Assembly (NCBI RefSeq): GCF_001884105.1
Contig: NZ_MACI01000078.1
Coordinates: 310,001 to 374,000, forward strand
Reading direction: 5' to 3'
DNA from: Bacillus luti
Lineage (GTDB): Bacteria; Bacillota; Bacilli; Bacillales; Bacillaceae_G
Length of the DNA stretch: 64,000 bases
Shown: positions 25,840 through 35,910 of the stretch, one piece after another
How the letters are laid out: each line of letters begins with the position of its first letter
Numbering within the stretch: position 1 is the first letter of the stretch
The notes under the pieces: generated by a model
Databases searched by the model: none
Told to the model about the DNA's origin: nothing
The model's input: the letters and a program-made list of their open reading frames with translations, nothing else
Translations under genes and position numbers: made by a program

Positions 25840-26014
25840 AGAAATCCTCCTTATCGTGTATTAAATTGAAAAGGTATTCTTTTTCCTTAACATGATATGA
25901 GATACGATTTCTTTCTGAACAGGACAAGAGTGTAATTTTATATAAATGGATGATAGCGGATGTATGGACAAGGCGTGGTGCATACATTGAATGAAGAGAA
26001 CTGAGAAGGGATGA

Positions 26015-27097
<1,083 letters not shown>

Positions 27098-27103
27098 TTT
27101 TGA

Positions 27104-27134
27104 AGAGATTGAAACATTATCAATCTCTTTTTTT
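27104..27134 (+). terminator. Intrinsic terminator after cotH
   Basis: AGAGATTGA pairs with TCAATCTCT, followed by TTTTTT. Confidence 0.85.
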
Positions 27135-27201
27135 GTATAATAAAGACGTATCAATAAAAGGGAAATAGTATTTATTTGATAAAGAATGGGGTTGTGTAGA
27201 G

Positions 27202-27819
27202 ATGACGATTAAATGGATTGATTGGGTAAAGCAAATACAATCTATAGCACAGGCTGGGTTAACGTATTCTAAGGATGTGTATGATATAGAGCGTTTCCAA
27301 CAATTAAGAGATATTTCAACTTCTATGATGTCACATTACACAAAAACAGATTGGGAAGTTGTTGAGAAATTATTTGCAAGTGAGACAGGCTATCAAACAC
27401 CTAAAGTTGATATAAGAGCGGTTATTTTTCAAAATGAAAAACTATTATTTGTGAAAGAAAAAAGTGATGGAAAATGGGCATTACCAGGTGGATGGGCTGA
27501 TGTCGGTTATACGCCGACAGAAGTAGCTGCGAAAGAAGTTTTAGAGGAGACAGGTTATGAAGTAGATGATTTTAAGCTATTTGCTATATTTGATAAAGAA
27601 AAACATCTACCATCGCCTTCAGCAACACATGTATATAAAATTTTTATTGGCTGTAAGATTATTGGTGGCGAAAAGAAAACTAGTATTGAAACAGAAGCTG
27701 TGGAGTTTTTTGGTGAGAATGAATTGCCTAATTTATCGATTGCTAGAAATACAGAAGAGCAAATTAAAGAAATGTTTGCCTACATGAAAGAGCCTCGGAA
27801 AGAAACATTAATAGATTAA
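27202..27819 (+). CDS. Nudix hydrolase with Nudix_N domain
   Basis: The 205-residue protein has an N-terminal helical Nudix_N-type domain (about 1-60) and a Nudix domain. The Nudix box reads GWADVGYTPTEVAAKEVLEETGY. Against GX5EX7REUXEEXGU, the first Glu is Tyr and the Arg is Lys, while the catalytic EVLEE remains. The Nudix_N branch is annotated as hydrolysing nucleoside diphosphates linked to another moiety, such as ADP-ribose. The start at 27202 follows GGGGTTGTGTAG. It is a single gene. The exact substrate is unknown. Confidence 0.85.
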   Translation: MTIKWIDWVKQIQSIAQAGLTYSKDVYDIERFQQLRDISTSMMSHYTKTDWEVVEKLFASETGYQTPKVDIRAVIFQNEKLLFVKEKSDGKWALPGGWADVGYTPTEVAAKEVLEETGYEVDDFKLFAIFDKEKHLPSPSATHVYKIFIGCKIIGGEKKTSIETEAVEFFGENELPNLSIARNTEEQIKEMFAYMKEPRKETLID

Positions 27820-27924
27820 TAATACTTATTCCCGATAATATTGTTGGAATGAAGATATTGGCAGAATGCAACCTTTATGTAATAATGGGATGGTATGTGA
27901 AGAAAAAAGGAGATAGAAAATAAA

Positions 27925-28527
27925 ATGTTAGCAAGCATAATAGATCAGTTATTGCAATTTTTTGCAAGCTTAGGTTACTTTGGAGTAGCGCTAGCTTTAA
28001 TGATTGAAATTATCCCGAGTGAAATTGTACTTTCGTATGCTGGCTTTTTAGTCGCGGATGGTAAAATTAGCTTTGTCGGTGCAGTTATTGCTGGAACAAT
28101 CGGTGGTACTTTAGCTCAAATCTTTTTATATTGGCTTGGATACTATGGCGGACGTCCAGTTGTAGAGAAATATGGAAAATATCTACTTATTAATAAACAT
28201 CATTTAGACATAGCAGAAAATTGGTTTAAGCGTTACGGAGCAGGAGTAATCTTTTCTGCACGCTTTATCCCAGTCGTACGTCATGCCATCTCTATTCCAG
28301 CAGGATTAGCTAAGATGCCATTAAAACTATTTACACTGTATACAGTAGTTGCGATTATTCCATGGTCAATACTATTTATATACTTAGGTGAAAAGCTAGG
28401 TGGAAATTGGCGACACATTAAAGAGTATGCATCTGATTACACACATTACATAATTATAGGAGCGGTTCTCTTTGTTGCTCTATACTTCGGTTTAAAGTAT
28501 TTTAAAAAGAAAAAAGCAGCGCGTTAA
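27925..28527 (+). CDS. DedA-family membrane protein (VTT domain)
   Basis: The 200-residue DedA/VTT membrane protein contains the amphipathic reentrant motif FGVALALMIEIIPSEIVLSYAGFL. It also carries the family signature GGTLAQIFLYWLGYYGGRPVVEKYGKY and FSARFIPVVRHAISIPAGLAKM, with the essential Arg residues. Family members recycle lipid carriers or phospholipids across the membrane. The ATG at 27925 follows AAAAAAGGAGATAGAAAATAAA. It is a single gene ended by a terminator. Confidence 0.9.
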   Translation: MLASIIDQLLQFFASLGYFGVALALMIEIIPSEIVLSYAGFLVADGKISFVGAVIAGTIGGTLAQIFLYWLGYYGGRPVVEKYGKYLLINKHHLDIAENWFKRYGAGVIFSARFIPVVRHAISIPAGLAKMPLKLFTLYTVVAIIPWSILFIYLGEKLGGNWRHIKEYASDYTHYIIIGAVLFVALYFGLKYFKKKKAAR

Positions 28528-28559
28528 AGTCAATGATTTTTCATTGGCTTTTTTTATTT
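28526..28559 (+). terminator. Intrinsic terminator after the DedA gene
   Basis: AAAGTCAATGA pairs with TCATTGGCTTT (one G-U pair), followed by TTTTATTT. Confidence 0.82.
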
Positions 28560-28629
28560 GTTTCGGTTCGGTTCTAAAGAAAGGGAGTTGTCCATAATGT
28601 GTAATAATAAAGCGTAGCGGAGGAATGTG

Positions 28630-30009
28630 ATGAAAGGGTCACCGTTTATACGTGGAACGATATTTTTAACGATGGCAACGATGATATCTAAAATGTTAGG
28701 ATTTATATATGTAATACCATTTACAGCTATGGTCGGTACGAGTGGGTACGTTTTATACACATATGCATACCGTCCATATACGCTTATGCTCAGTATTGCA
28801 ACGATGGGATTACCACTCGCTGTTTCAAAGATGGTATCAAAATACGATCAACTGAATGACTATCATACGGTTAAAAGAGTGCTGAAAAGTGGTATCGTAT
28901 TTATGCTTTTAATGGGAGTTCTCTCATGTTTTACACTGTATTTGTTAGCACCACATTTAGCTGAACTGGTGATTGATGGAAATGATCAAACAGGGAATAG
29001 TGTAACGGCTGTAACTCATAACATTCAAATTGTAAGTTTTGCATTAATACTTGTACCAGTAATGAGCTTATTAAGGGGATTCTTTCAAGGGTTTCAATCG
29101 ATGGGACCTTCTGCGCTCAGTGTAGTTGTAGAGCAATTTTTTCGAGTCTTAACCATTTTGATAGGAAGCTTTGTTGTTTTATATGTGTTAAAAGCCTCTG
29201 TTTCATTAGCAGTTGGTATTTCTACGTTTGGTGCATTTATGGGGGCTATAGGTGGATTAAGTGTATTAAGTGCGTATTATATGAAAAGAAGAAGGCATTT
29301 AAAGAAAAAAGAGATGGCAAGTATACCGCAAACAACGAAATCTTTTTTCTCGTTATATAAGGAGCTCTTTACATATTCAATACCGTTTGTTGTAGTTGGT
29401 TTAGCGATTCCGTTGTATCAGACGATTGATACATTTACAATTAATAAACTACTCATACAAATCGGATATATGCAAGGAGAAGCAGAAAAGATTAATGCGA
29501 TCATCGGCTTAGTTCAAATGGTTGTGCTCATTCCAGTTTCTGTTGCGACAGCTTTTAGTATGTCTCTCGTACCAGAGATGACGAAAGCTTATACAGCGGG
29601 AAATACGAAGTTGTTGTACAAACATTTCACGCGGACGAATGTATTAGTAGTAGGGATTACGGTACCGGCGGCAATTGGGATGATGGTGTTAGCAAAGCCG
29701 GTATATACTCTTTTATTTGGTGCAGGAAATGATCCGGAGATGGGAAGGATTATCCTACAGTACTATGCTCCTGCTTGTATACTATTTTCTCTCTTCACCG
29801 TAACGGCTGCTATGTTACAAGGAATCAATCAACAACAGAAAACAGTGCTAGGATTAGGTATTGGACTTATTGTAAAAATAGTTTTAAATATTGTGCTGCT
29901 GCCACATTTTGATTATGTAAGTTTTATCATTTCAACATACGCTGGCTATACGATTTCAGTTGGCTTTAACTTGTGGATGCTTTCTAAATATGTTATAAAG
30001 GCAACATAA
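28630..30009 (+). CDS. MOP-superfamily polysaccharide/lipid II flippase (SpoVB/MurJ-like)
   Basis: The 459-residue protein has about 14 TM helices. It begins FIRGTIFLTMATMISKMLGFIYVIPFTAMVG, the signature of the SpoVB/YtgP/MurJ branch of the MATE-like MOP superfamily. Other diagnostic parts are LRGFFQGFQSMGPSALSVVVEQFFR and SMSLVPEMTKAYTAGN. These proteins flip lipid-linked saccharides such as lipid II. ATG 28630 lies six bases after GGAGG; the overlapping GTG at 28627 is closer and less likely. Which of the several paralogues in the group this is cannot be told here. Confidence 0.88.
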   Translation: MKGSPFIRGTIFLTMATMISKMLGFIYVIPFTAMVGTSGYVLYTYAYRPYTLMLSIATMGLPLAVSKMVSKYDQLNDYHTVKRVLKSGIVFMLLMGVLSCFTLYLLAPHLAELVIDGNDQTGNSVTAVTHNIQIVSFALILVPVMSLLRGFFQGFQSMGPSALSVVVEQFFRVLTILIGSFVVLYVLKASVSLAVGISTFGAFMGAIGGLSVLSAYYMKRRRHLKKKEMASIPQTTKSFFSLYKELFTYSIPFVVVGLAIPLYQTIDTFTINKLLIQIGYMQGEAEKINAIIGLVQMVVLIPVSVATAFSMSLVPEMTKAYTAGNTKLLYKHFTRTNVLVVGITVPAAIGMMVLAKPVYTLLFGAGNDPEMGRIILQYYAPACILFSLFTVTAAMLQGINQQQKTVLGLGIGLIVKIVLNIVLLPHFDYVSFIISTYAGYTISVGFNLWMLSKYVIKAT

Positions 30010-30017
30010 GCTTTTTA

Positions 30018-30041
30018 AGGCAGAGAACACTCTGTCTTTTT
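30018..30041 (+). terminator. Intrinsic terminator
   Basis: GGCAGAG pairs with CTCTGTC (one G-U pair), followed by TTTTT. Confidence 0.7.
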
Positions 30042-30064
30042 CTATGTTTATAAATTTTTTCTAA

Positions 30065-30078
30065 TAAAAACGTTTTCA
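30065..30078 (+). promoter_or_regulatory. cre-like site upstream of corA
   Basis: TAAAAACGTTTTCA matches the CcpA operator consensus TGWAARCGYTWNCW at all but one position. It lies 116 bases before the corA-like gene. A single match of this short AT-rich motif can arise by chance. Confidence 0.3.
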
Positions 30079-30193
30079 AAATAATTTTTCTATTGAAATT
30101 TAAACGTATGTTTCATATGCTGAACATGGCGGTTCAAAAACTGTTGTTTAAGTGAGGTAGATTCCCACATGTAAAAAGAATCGGGGTGATAGT

Positions 30194-31135
30194 ATGTTAA
30201 ATATGTATTTAACAGACCGAAACGGAAAACTACAAGAGATTGAGGAAATGCAAAAGGGTTGCTGGATTAATGTACTTCATCCAACGGAAGAAGAAATTCA
30301 ATATCTAGTACAAACTTTAAATGTAGACTTAGATTTCATTAAAGACCCTTTAGATGATGAAGAACGCTCTCGTATTGAAAGGGAAGACAGTAATACTTTA
30401 ATTATCGTGGATATTCCGACAGTTAGACATGATGAAGAAGGAAATTCGATTTATGACACGATTCCAATAGGTATGATTGTCATGCCAGATTGTTTTGTTA
30501 CAATTTGCTTAGAAGAAAACCCAATTTTTGAACGTTTTATTAACCAACGTATTAAAGAATTTTATACGTTTAAAAAGACACGCTTTGCACTTCAGCTCTT
30601 ATATACAATTTCTACTTATTATTTAAGATACTTAAAGCAAATTAATCGAAAAACAATCGATTTAGAGCATCAATTAAATAAATCGATGAAAAATAAAGAG
30701 ATTTTCACATTGTTAGGCCTTGAAAAAAGTTTAGTATACTTTACAACGTCATTAAAGGCTAATAAAATTGTAATTCAAAAATTAATGCGTAATAGTACAT
30801 TTTTAAAAATGTACGAAGACGATCAAGATTTATTAGAAGATGTATTGATTGAAAATAAGCAGGCTATTGAAATGGCGGAAATATATAGTCACATTTTAAG
30901 TGGAATGATGAACACTTTTAGCTCCGTCATATCAAATAATTTAAATAGTGTTATGAAACTGTTAACATCTATTACAATCATTTTATCTTTACCAACGATG
31001 GTTTCTAGTTTCTTTGGAATGAACGTAAAGGTTCCGTTTGAAGGGGAAGCGCATGGCTTTGTAATTGTACTCATCATATGTGTAACACTATCTTTCACAT
31101 TAGCATTTGTGTTTTGGAAGAAACGTTACTTTTAA
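30194..31135 (+). CDS. corA: CorA-family magnesium transporter
   Basis: The 313-residue CorA-type divalent-cation channel has a large cytoplasmic N-terminal domain with the long stalk helix, two C-terminal TM segments (about 255-275 and 286-306) and the pore motif GMN in SFFGMNVKVPF. The C-terminus is basic (WKKRYF), as usual for CorA. Homopentamers conduct Mg2+ or Co2+. The ATG at 30194 follows ATCGGGGTGATAGT. The gene is monocistronic, and no M-box riboswitch is visible upstream. Confidence 0.93.
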   Translation: MLNMYLTDRNGKLQEIEEMQKGCWINVLHPTEEEIQYLVQTLNVDLDFIKDPLDDEERSRIEREDSNTLIIVDIPTVRHDEEGNSIYDTIPIGMIVMPDCFVTICLEENPIFERFINQRIKEFYTFKKTRFALQLLYTISTYYLRYLKQINRKTIDLEHQLNKSMKNKEIFTLLGLEKSLVYFTTSLKANKIVIQKLMRNSTFLKMYEDDQDLLEDVLIENKQAIEMAEIYSHILSGMMNTFSSVISNNLNSVMKLLTSITIILSLPTMVSSFFGMNVKVPFEGEAHGFVIVLIICVTLSFTLAFVFWKKRYF

Positions 31136-31142
31136 CAATAAG

Positions 31143-31190
31143 AAAGCTGCTCTAGCATAGTTATAAAACTACGTTAGAGCAGCTTTTTTA
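31143..31190 (+). terminator. Intrinsic terminator after corA
   Basis: AAAGCTGCTCTA pairs with TAGAGCAGCTTT, with an inner TAGTT/AACTA extension, followed by TTTTA. Confidence 0.9.
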
Positions 31191-31333
31191 TTATAAAATC
31201 CCAATTTTGACAAAGGATATAAGGTGTGAAATGTAATGTCTAGAAAGGGTATGAATTCCTTATAAGTCTTGTTCAAATAATAAAATGGGGTTAAAATTAC
31301 ATATTGTTAATGAAAAGTTGGAGGAAATACATC

Positions 31334-32230
31334 ATGGAATTGTTTCAATTACCGAAAGCATTCCTGCAAATGAATACAATCTTTATCTCAATATTGATCG
31401 AAGCACTTCCGTTTGTGCTAATTGGTGTATTTATTTCAGGATTCATTCAAATGTTTGTGACAGAAGATATGGTAGCAAGATGGATGCCGAAGAACCGATT
31501 TCTGTCTGTTTTGTTAGCTACTTTTTTAGGCATGATGTTCCCAGGCTGTGAATGTGGAATTGTTCCGATTGTAAGACGATTAATTGGAAAAGGCGTTCCA
31601 CCATACGCGGGGATTGCATTTATGTTAACTGGACCAATTATTAATCCAGTTGTATTATTTGCAACATATGTTGCCTTTGGAAGTAGTATGCACATGGTAT
31701 GGTATCGTTCTATTGTAGCGATTATCGTAGCAATTATCGTTGGAATTATATTATCATTTATGTTTAAGGAGCATCAATTAAGAGATGATCACTTCCCAGA
31801 AGTGAATCATAAGCGTCCATTACGTAAAAAAATGTGGGACGTATGTACACACGCTGTTGAGGAATTTTTCTCAATGGGAAAATATTTAGTGTTAGGAGCG
31901 TTAATTGCTGCTGCAGTTCAAACGTTCGTACAAACCTCAACACTTCTTGCTATAGGACAAGGGCCGTTTTCTTCATCAGCTGTTATGATGGGACTTGCTT
32001 TTATTTTATCACTTTGTTCAGAAGCGGATGCATTTATTGCATCGTCATTCCAAAGTACATTTTCAACAGCATCACTTGTCGCGTTCCTCGTATATGGACC
32101 GATGGTGGATATTAAAAATATGTTTATGATGCTTGCGACATTTAAAACGAAATTTGTAATTGTCGTTACGGTTACAGTTACACTTGTGGTTTATGCGAGC
32201 TCACTACTCATATATGCGATGGGGTGGTAG
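31334..32230 (+). CDS. ycgR: UPF0718-family permease (YcgR-like)
   Basis: The 298-residue permease of the UPF0718/DUF318 family has about eight TM helices and the conserved Cys motif FPGCECGIVPIVRR between TM2 and TM3. A second conserved segment, FMLTGPIINPVV, follows, and LCSEADAFIASSF comes in the second half. It pairs with a TIGR03943 protein whose gene starts three bases after its stop, as in B. subtilis ycgR-ycgQ. ATG 31334 follows TTGGAGGAAATACATC. The substrate is not established. The paired Cys and the partner's metal-binding loop suggest a metal or thiol-linked substrate. Confidence 0.85.
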   Translation: MELFQLPKAFLQMNTIFISILIEALPFVLIGVFISGFIQMFVTEDMVARWMPKNRFLSVLLATFLGMMFPGCECGIVPIVRRLIGKGVPPYAGIAFMLTGPIINPVVLFATYVAFGSSMHMVWYRSIVAIIVAIIVGIILSFMFKEHQLRDDHFPEVNHKRPLRKKMWDVCTHAVEEFFSMGKYLVLGALIAAAVQTFVQTSTLLAIGQGPFSSSAVMMGLAFILSLCSEADAFIASSFQSTFSTASLVAFLVYGPMVDIKNMFMMLATFKTKFVIVVTVTVTLVVYASSLLIYAMGW

Positions 32231-32233
32231 ATT

Positions 32234-33103
32234 ATGTTTCGAGCATATATATTATTAGGTTTTACAATTTTAATTGCGCAGCTTCATATTTCAGGTAATA
32301 TTACGAAGTATATCAATATGAAATATGCTTATTTATCAAAAACAGCGGCTATTATTTTAGGATTCTTAACGATTATACAAATTATTATCGTTTTCCAGAA
32401 AGAGCATCAAAAGGAGAAAGAACAGCACAATTGTGGATGTGATCATAGCCATTGTGGGCATGATCATTCAAAAGATGAAAATACATGGTGGAAACGAACA
32501 TTTTCTTACACTTTGTTCTGTTTCCCGATTGTTTCAGGATTATTTTTCCCGATTGCGACATTAGATTCGGATATTGTTAAAGCGAAGGGCTTTCATTTTC
32601 CAGTAGCACAGGCAGAAAGTAAAGATCCATTTATGACAAGGCAATTTTTAAGACCTGATACGAGTATTTATTACGGAAAAGAAGGCTATCGTGGTGTAAT
32701 GGAGAAAGGGAAGAAAGAGTTTGTTACGAAAGATAATATTGCTTTAAAAGATGAAGATTTCTTAAAAGGTATGGAGACGATTTATAATTATCCTGGCGAG
32801 TTTACTGGGAAAAAACTATCCTATAAAGGATTTGTTTTCAGAGATGATTCATCTAAAAAAGAACAATACTTCTTATTCCGTTTCGGTATCATACATTGTG
32901 TAGCGGATTCTGGTGTATATGGTATGTTAGTGAAAAAACCAGAAGGGGTAGAATGGAACAATGATGATTGGATTCAAGTTGAAGGAGAAATATCAACTGA
33001 ATTTTATCAACCATTCCATGCGAACATTCCTGTTTTAGAAGTAACGAAATGGAATAAAGTTGAACAGCCGAAAGAACAATATGTATTTAGAGGAGCCGAT
33101 TGA
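32234..33103 (+). CDS. ycgQ: TIGR03943-family permease subunit (YcgQ-like)
   Basis: The 289-residue partner of the upstream permease has two or three TM segments in its first half. A cytoplasmic or surface loop is packed with metal ligands (HNCGCDHSHCGHDHSKDE, about residues 69-86). An extracytoplasmic domain follows, with DSDIVKAKGFHFPV and FRFGIIHCVADSGVYG. This layout is typical of TIGR03943 proteins. Translation is probably coupled (three-base gap). The His/Cys loop would suit capture of Zn2+ or another soft metal. No Zur box was found upstream of the pair. Confidence 0.85.
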   Translation: MFRAYILLGFTILIAQLHISGNITKYINMKYAYLSKTAAIILGFLTIIQIIIVFQKEHQKEKEQHNCGCDHSHCGHDHSKDENTWWKRTFSYTLFCFPIVSGLFFPIATLDSDIVKAKGFHFPVAQAESKDPFMTRQFLRPDTSIYYGKEGYRGVMEKGKKEFVTKDNIALKDEDFLKGMETIYNYPGEFTGKKLSYKGFVFRDDSSKKEQYFLFRFGIIHCVADSGVYGMLVKKPEGVEWNNDDWIQVEGEISTEFYQPFHANIPVLEVTKWNKVEQPKEQYVFRGAD

Positions 33104-33122
33104 TAACATCGGTTCTTTTTTA
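33089..33122 (+). terminator. Intrinsic terminator overlapping the ycgQ stop
   Basis: AGAGGAGCCGAT pairs with ATCGGTTCTTTT, followed by T residues. The last two codons and the stop of ycgQ lie in the first arm. Confidence 0.82.
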
Positions 33123-33211
33123 TGGACTAAACGTTCTAAAGATTGCTAATATTAAACATGTAGTTCACATGATGCAGTATTTATGGATAAATAATTAAAG
33201 GGGTGAAAACA

Positions 33212-33718
33212 GTGACAGGAGTTAAGGGGAAAACAGCAAATGAATCTAGAGTGTTTAAAACGAGCCGAGTATTTCCAACAGATTTAAATGATCATAATAC
33301 GCTATTTGGTGGAAAGATATTAGCGGAGATGGATATGGTTGCTTCCATTTCAGCAACGAGGCATGCAAGAAAAGAATGTGTCACAGCTTCTATGGATTGG
33401 GTAGATTTCTTACATCCGGTTCGTTCTTCAGATTGTGTAAGTTATGAATCCTTTGTAATTTGGACGGGAAGAACTTCAATGGAAGTATTTGTGAAGGTAG
33501 TAGCTGAAGACTTAATTTCAGGTGAGAAACGTATAGCAGCAACTTCATTCGTTACTTTTGTTGCTCTTAGCAAGGAAAATAATCCAGTTCCAGTTCCGCG
33601 TGTCATTCCTGAAACAGAAGAAGAGAAAGAACTACATCGTATCGCTGTGTTACGTGCAGAACAACGTCATATACGTAAGGCAGAAAGTAAGAAAGTAGCT
33701 ACATTACTAACTTTTTGA
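33212..33718 (+). CDS. Acyl-CoA thioesterase (YkhA-like hotdog protein)
   Basis: The 168-residue single-hotdog acyl-CoA hydrolase is of the YkhA/YciA type. The long hotdog helix segment LNDHNTLFGGKILAEMDMVASISA contains the catalytic Asn and Gly-Gly, and TASMDWVDFLHPVRSSDCV and WTGRTSMEVFVKV complete the fold. A charged C-terminal tail follows. GTG 33212 is preferred, behind AAGGGGTGAAAACA; the GTG at 33203 lies within that site. The gene is monocistronic and cytoplasmic. Confidence 0.9.
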   Translation: MTGVKGKTANESRVFKTSRVFPTDLNDHNTLFGGKILAEMDMVASISATRHARKECVTASMDWVDFLHPVRSSDCVSYESFVIWTGRTSMEVFVKVVAEDLISGEKRIAATSFVTFVALSKENNPVPVPRVIPETEEEKELHRIAVLRAEQRHIRKAESKKVATLLTF

Positions 33719-33772
33719 GTTGAATATGTAGTCATCAAAATAACCATCAAGACTGAAATAGTTTTAATATGG

Positions 33773-33806
33773 AAAAGAGGACACCTTAAATAGGTGTCCT
33801 CTTTTA
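33773..33806. terminator. Bidirectional intrinsic terminator
   Basis: AAAAGAGGACACCT pairs with AGGTGTCCTCTTTT around TAAAT. It serves the thioesterase gene and probably the leftward yjcZ-type gene. Confidence 0.88.
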
Positions 33807-33843
33807 TAGTTTTTTCATCCACATATCATATGACAGTGACTAC

Positions 33844-33930
33844 TTAGCAGAAGCAAGCAGCACCGACGATGATTAAGAGGATAAATAATACGACTAATAG
33901 CGCGAATCCATTACCATGTGCGAAGCCCAT
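33844..33930 (-). CDS. yjcZ: YjcZ-family sporulation mini-protein (28 aa)
   Basis: The 28-codon gene encodes MGFAHGNGFALLVVLFILL followed by IIVGAACFC. This is the tiny single-TM peptide family YjcZ/TIGR01732 found in many copies in spore-forming bacilli. The ATG at 33930 follows AAAGGAGGAAATAACA, a very strong site. Members are made during sporulation and found in spores, and their role is not known. The Cys pair at the C-terminus is typical. It was recognised by reading the minus strand. Confidence 0.9.
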   Translation of the reverse strand: MGFAHGNGFALLVVLFILLIIVGAACFC

Positions 33931-34090
33931 TGTTATTTCCTCCTTTTATTTTAAGATACAACATACAATATGCAAATGAGCTATCGTTTGATATGGACAT
34001 ATATCATGTAATGGCATATTTTCTTGCATGATAATGTATTAAAAAAGGGAAGATATAGAAATAACAGTAAGTGGAGAAAGGAAAATATCC

Positions 34091-35275
34091 ATGAAACACT
34101 TTTTCGCTATACTCCTTTGTTTAATAGGTGTATTCATTTGGATGAACATCGATGTGGAAATGGGGAAAAAAATGGCTAGTGAATATGAATTAGGACAAGT
34201 TCGATTAGGGGAATTTCAACTATATACGAACGGTGAAGAGTTATATACGAAATTATTTGAGGATATACGTAATGCAGAAAAGTACATATATATCCATTTT
34301 TATATTGTAGGTAAAGATGAAATAAGCCAAGAGTTTTTGCGGTTGCTTGAAAAAAAGGCATCGAGTGGAGTAGAAGTAAAATTGTCAGTTGATCGAATAG
34401 GTGGATATAAGCTGAAGAAAAAGATACTCCGTCAACTAAAAAGAAATGGTGTCCAGTTTACGTTTAGTAAAAAGCCTAAACTGAAAAATATTTTCTATTC
34501 ATTGCATCAACGGAACCATAGACGCATTGTTACGATAGATGGAAAAGTATCATATGTCGGCGGCTTTAACATTGGAAAGGAGTACCTTGGACAAGATCCG
34601 AAATTTGGTCCGTGGCGTGATTATCATGTACGAGTCAAAGGGAATGGTGCCACGGATATGGAAAGGAAATTTGCTGTTGACTGGAAAGAAGATACGGGAG
34701 AAAAAATGCCTCTACATGAAAGTTTACCTGTGATAGGGAATGTAAAATATCAATATTTATTTTCAGATGGAAAAGGATTATGGGAAGAATATGGAGCGCT
34801 TTTAAAGCAAGCTAAAAAGTCTTTAATTATTGCTACACCATATTTTGTACCAAGTAAAGAAATGATGAAAGAGTTAAAAGATGCATTAAACCGCGGTGTC
34901 AACGTGAAAATTCTCGTCCCATTTAAAAGTGATGCCGTATTGTTAAAACAAGCTGCCTATCCGTATTTGAAAGATATGTTACATGCTGGAGCGGAGATTT
35001 ATCAATATCGGAATGGCTTTTTTCACGGGAAAGTAACAATCATTGATGGAGAAATTGTGGATATTGGGACAGCGAATTTTGATAATAGAAGTTTTTATTT
35101 AAATTATGAATCTAACTGTATCATATATGACAAAACAGTTGTTGATGACGTATGGAGTCGATTAAAGGAAGACTTTCATAAATCAAAACGATTTTCTGAA
35201 GAAGATTTTGAAAAAATAAGTAGCTGGGATTGGTTTCTAGCAAGAATAGCGAATGTAATCGCATCATATTTATAG
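34091..35275 (+). CDS. Cardiolipin synthase (phospholipase D superfamily, YwjE-like)
   Basis: The 394-residue protein has one N-terminal TM anchor (FFAILLCLIGVFIWMNI) and two PLD domains. The HKD motifs are HRRIVTIDGKVSYVGGFN near residue 150 (His-x-x-x, with the first Lys position changed to Arg) and HGKVTIIDGEIVDIGTANFDNRS near residue 315. It resembles the minor cardiolipin synthase YwjE. It condenses two phosphatidylglycerol molecules at the membrane. The ATG at 34091 follows GGAGAAAGGAAAATATCC. A CotF-like gene follows 31 bases on and may share the message. Confidence 0.87.
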   Translation: MKHFFAILLCLIGVFIWMNIDVEMGKKMASEYELGQVRLGEFQLYTNGEELYTKLFEDIRNAEKYIYIHFYIVGKDEISQEFLRLLEKKASSGVEVKLSVDRIGGYKLKKKILRQLKRNGVQFTFSKKPKLKNIFYSLHQRNHRRIVTIDGKVSYVGGFNIGKEYLGQDPKFGPWRDYHVRVKGNGATDMERKFAVDWKEDTGEKMPLHESLPVIGNVKYQYLFSDGKGLWEEYGALLKQAKKSLIIATPYFVPSKEMMKELKDALNRGVNVKILVPFKSDAVLLKQAAYPYLKDMLHAGAEIYQYRNGFFHGKVTIIDGEIVDIGTANFDNRSFYLNYESNCIIYDKTVVDDVWSRLKEDFHKSKRFSEEDFEKISSWDWFLARIANVIASYL

Positions 35276-35306
35276 CATATGAATAAAAGGTAAGGGAGGA
35301 GTTTAA

Positions 35307-35765
35307 ATGGACTGTATGAAAGAATTAATGAGATATAGTTATATGCTAATCTACAAGGTAGGAGAGTATACTGGAAGGGTTCGTGATGAAGAGTTAAAGG
35401 ATTTATTACAACACCATTTACCGTATATGTTACAAGCATATAATGAACAAGTGAACTTTCAAGAAGGAGAAAATGTACAGCGAATAACTTGTGAACCAAT
35501 GTCGTTTCATTTACCCGAAATAGAAAAGGGAATAGACGATAAATATACCGGGGATATTCGTATTGCAATTTGTTATATCTCGCATTTAAAACGATTAGCA
35601 TTAAAGGTGGCTCAAGTAGCAGTTGAAGTTGCAAATCCAGAATTTCGCTCGTTTTTGGAAAATTGTTTCTTGAAAATGAATCGCTATGCTTATAGTGTGT
35701 GGCAATATGTTATGAAGAAGGAATATAAAATTAACCATGCATATGAAAATGAGAAATTTGCATAA
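35307..35765 (+). CDS. CotF-family spore coat protein
   Basis: The 152-residue protein matches the coat F domain, a ferritin-like helical fold. The diagnostic C-terminal part is LKRLALKVAQVAVEVANPEFRS followed by FLENCFLKMNRYAYSVWQYVMKKEYK, where the ANP and YSVWQYM features are typical. The N-terminal half, MKELMRYSYMLIYKVGEYTGR, carries the first helices. It probably ends up in the spore coat or exosporium. The ATG at 35307 follows AGGGAGGAGTTTAA. It lies directly downstream of the cardiolipin synthase gene. Confidence 0.78.
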   Translation: MDCMKELMRYSYMLIYKVGEYTGRVRDEELKDLLQHHLPYMLQAYNEQVNFQEGENVQRITCEPMSFHLPEIEKGIDDKYTGDIRIAICYISHLKRLALKVAQVAVEVANPEFRSFLENCFLKMNRYAYSVWQYVMKKEYKINHAYENEKFA

Positions 35766-35797
35766 AAAACTAAGGTGACAGGGGCCTTAGTTTTTTT
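35765..35797 (+). terminator. Intrinsic terminator
   Basis: AAAACTAAGG pairs with CCTTAGTTTT, followed by TTT. Confidence 0.85.
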
Positions 35798-35910
35798 GTT
35801 ATTAGAAAATTTACAAATATTTACCGTATATTTACTATTTGTCAATCTCTCCTTTAAAAATAGAGAGTAATATGGGATTGTACATATTCTATCAAAAGGA
35901 GGAAACGCAA

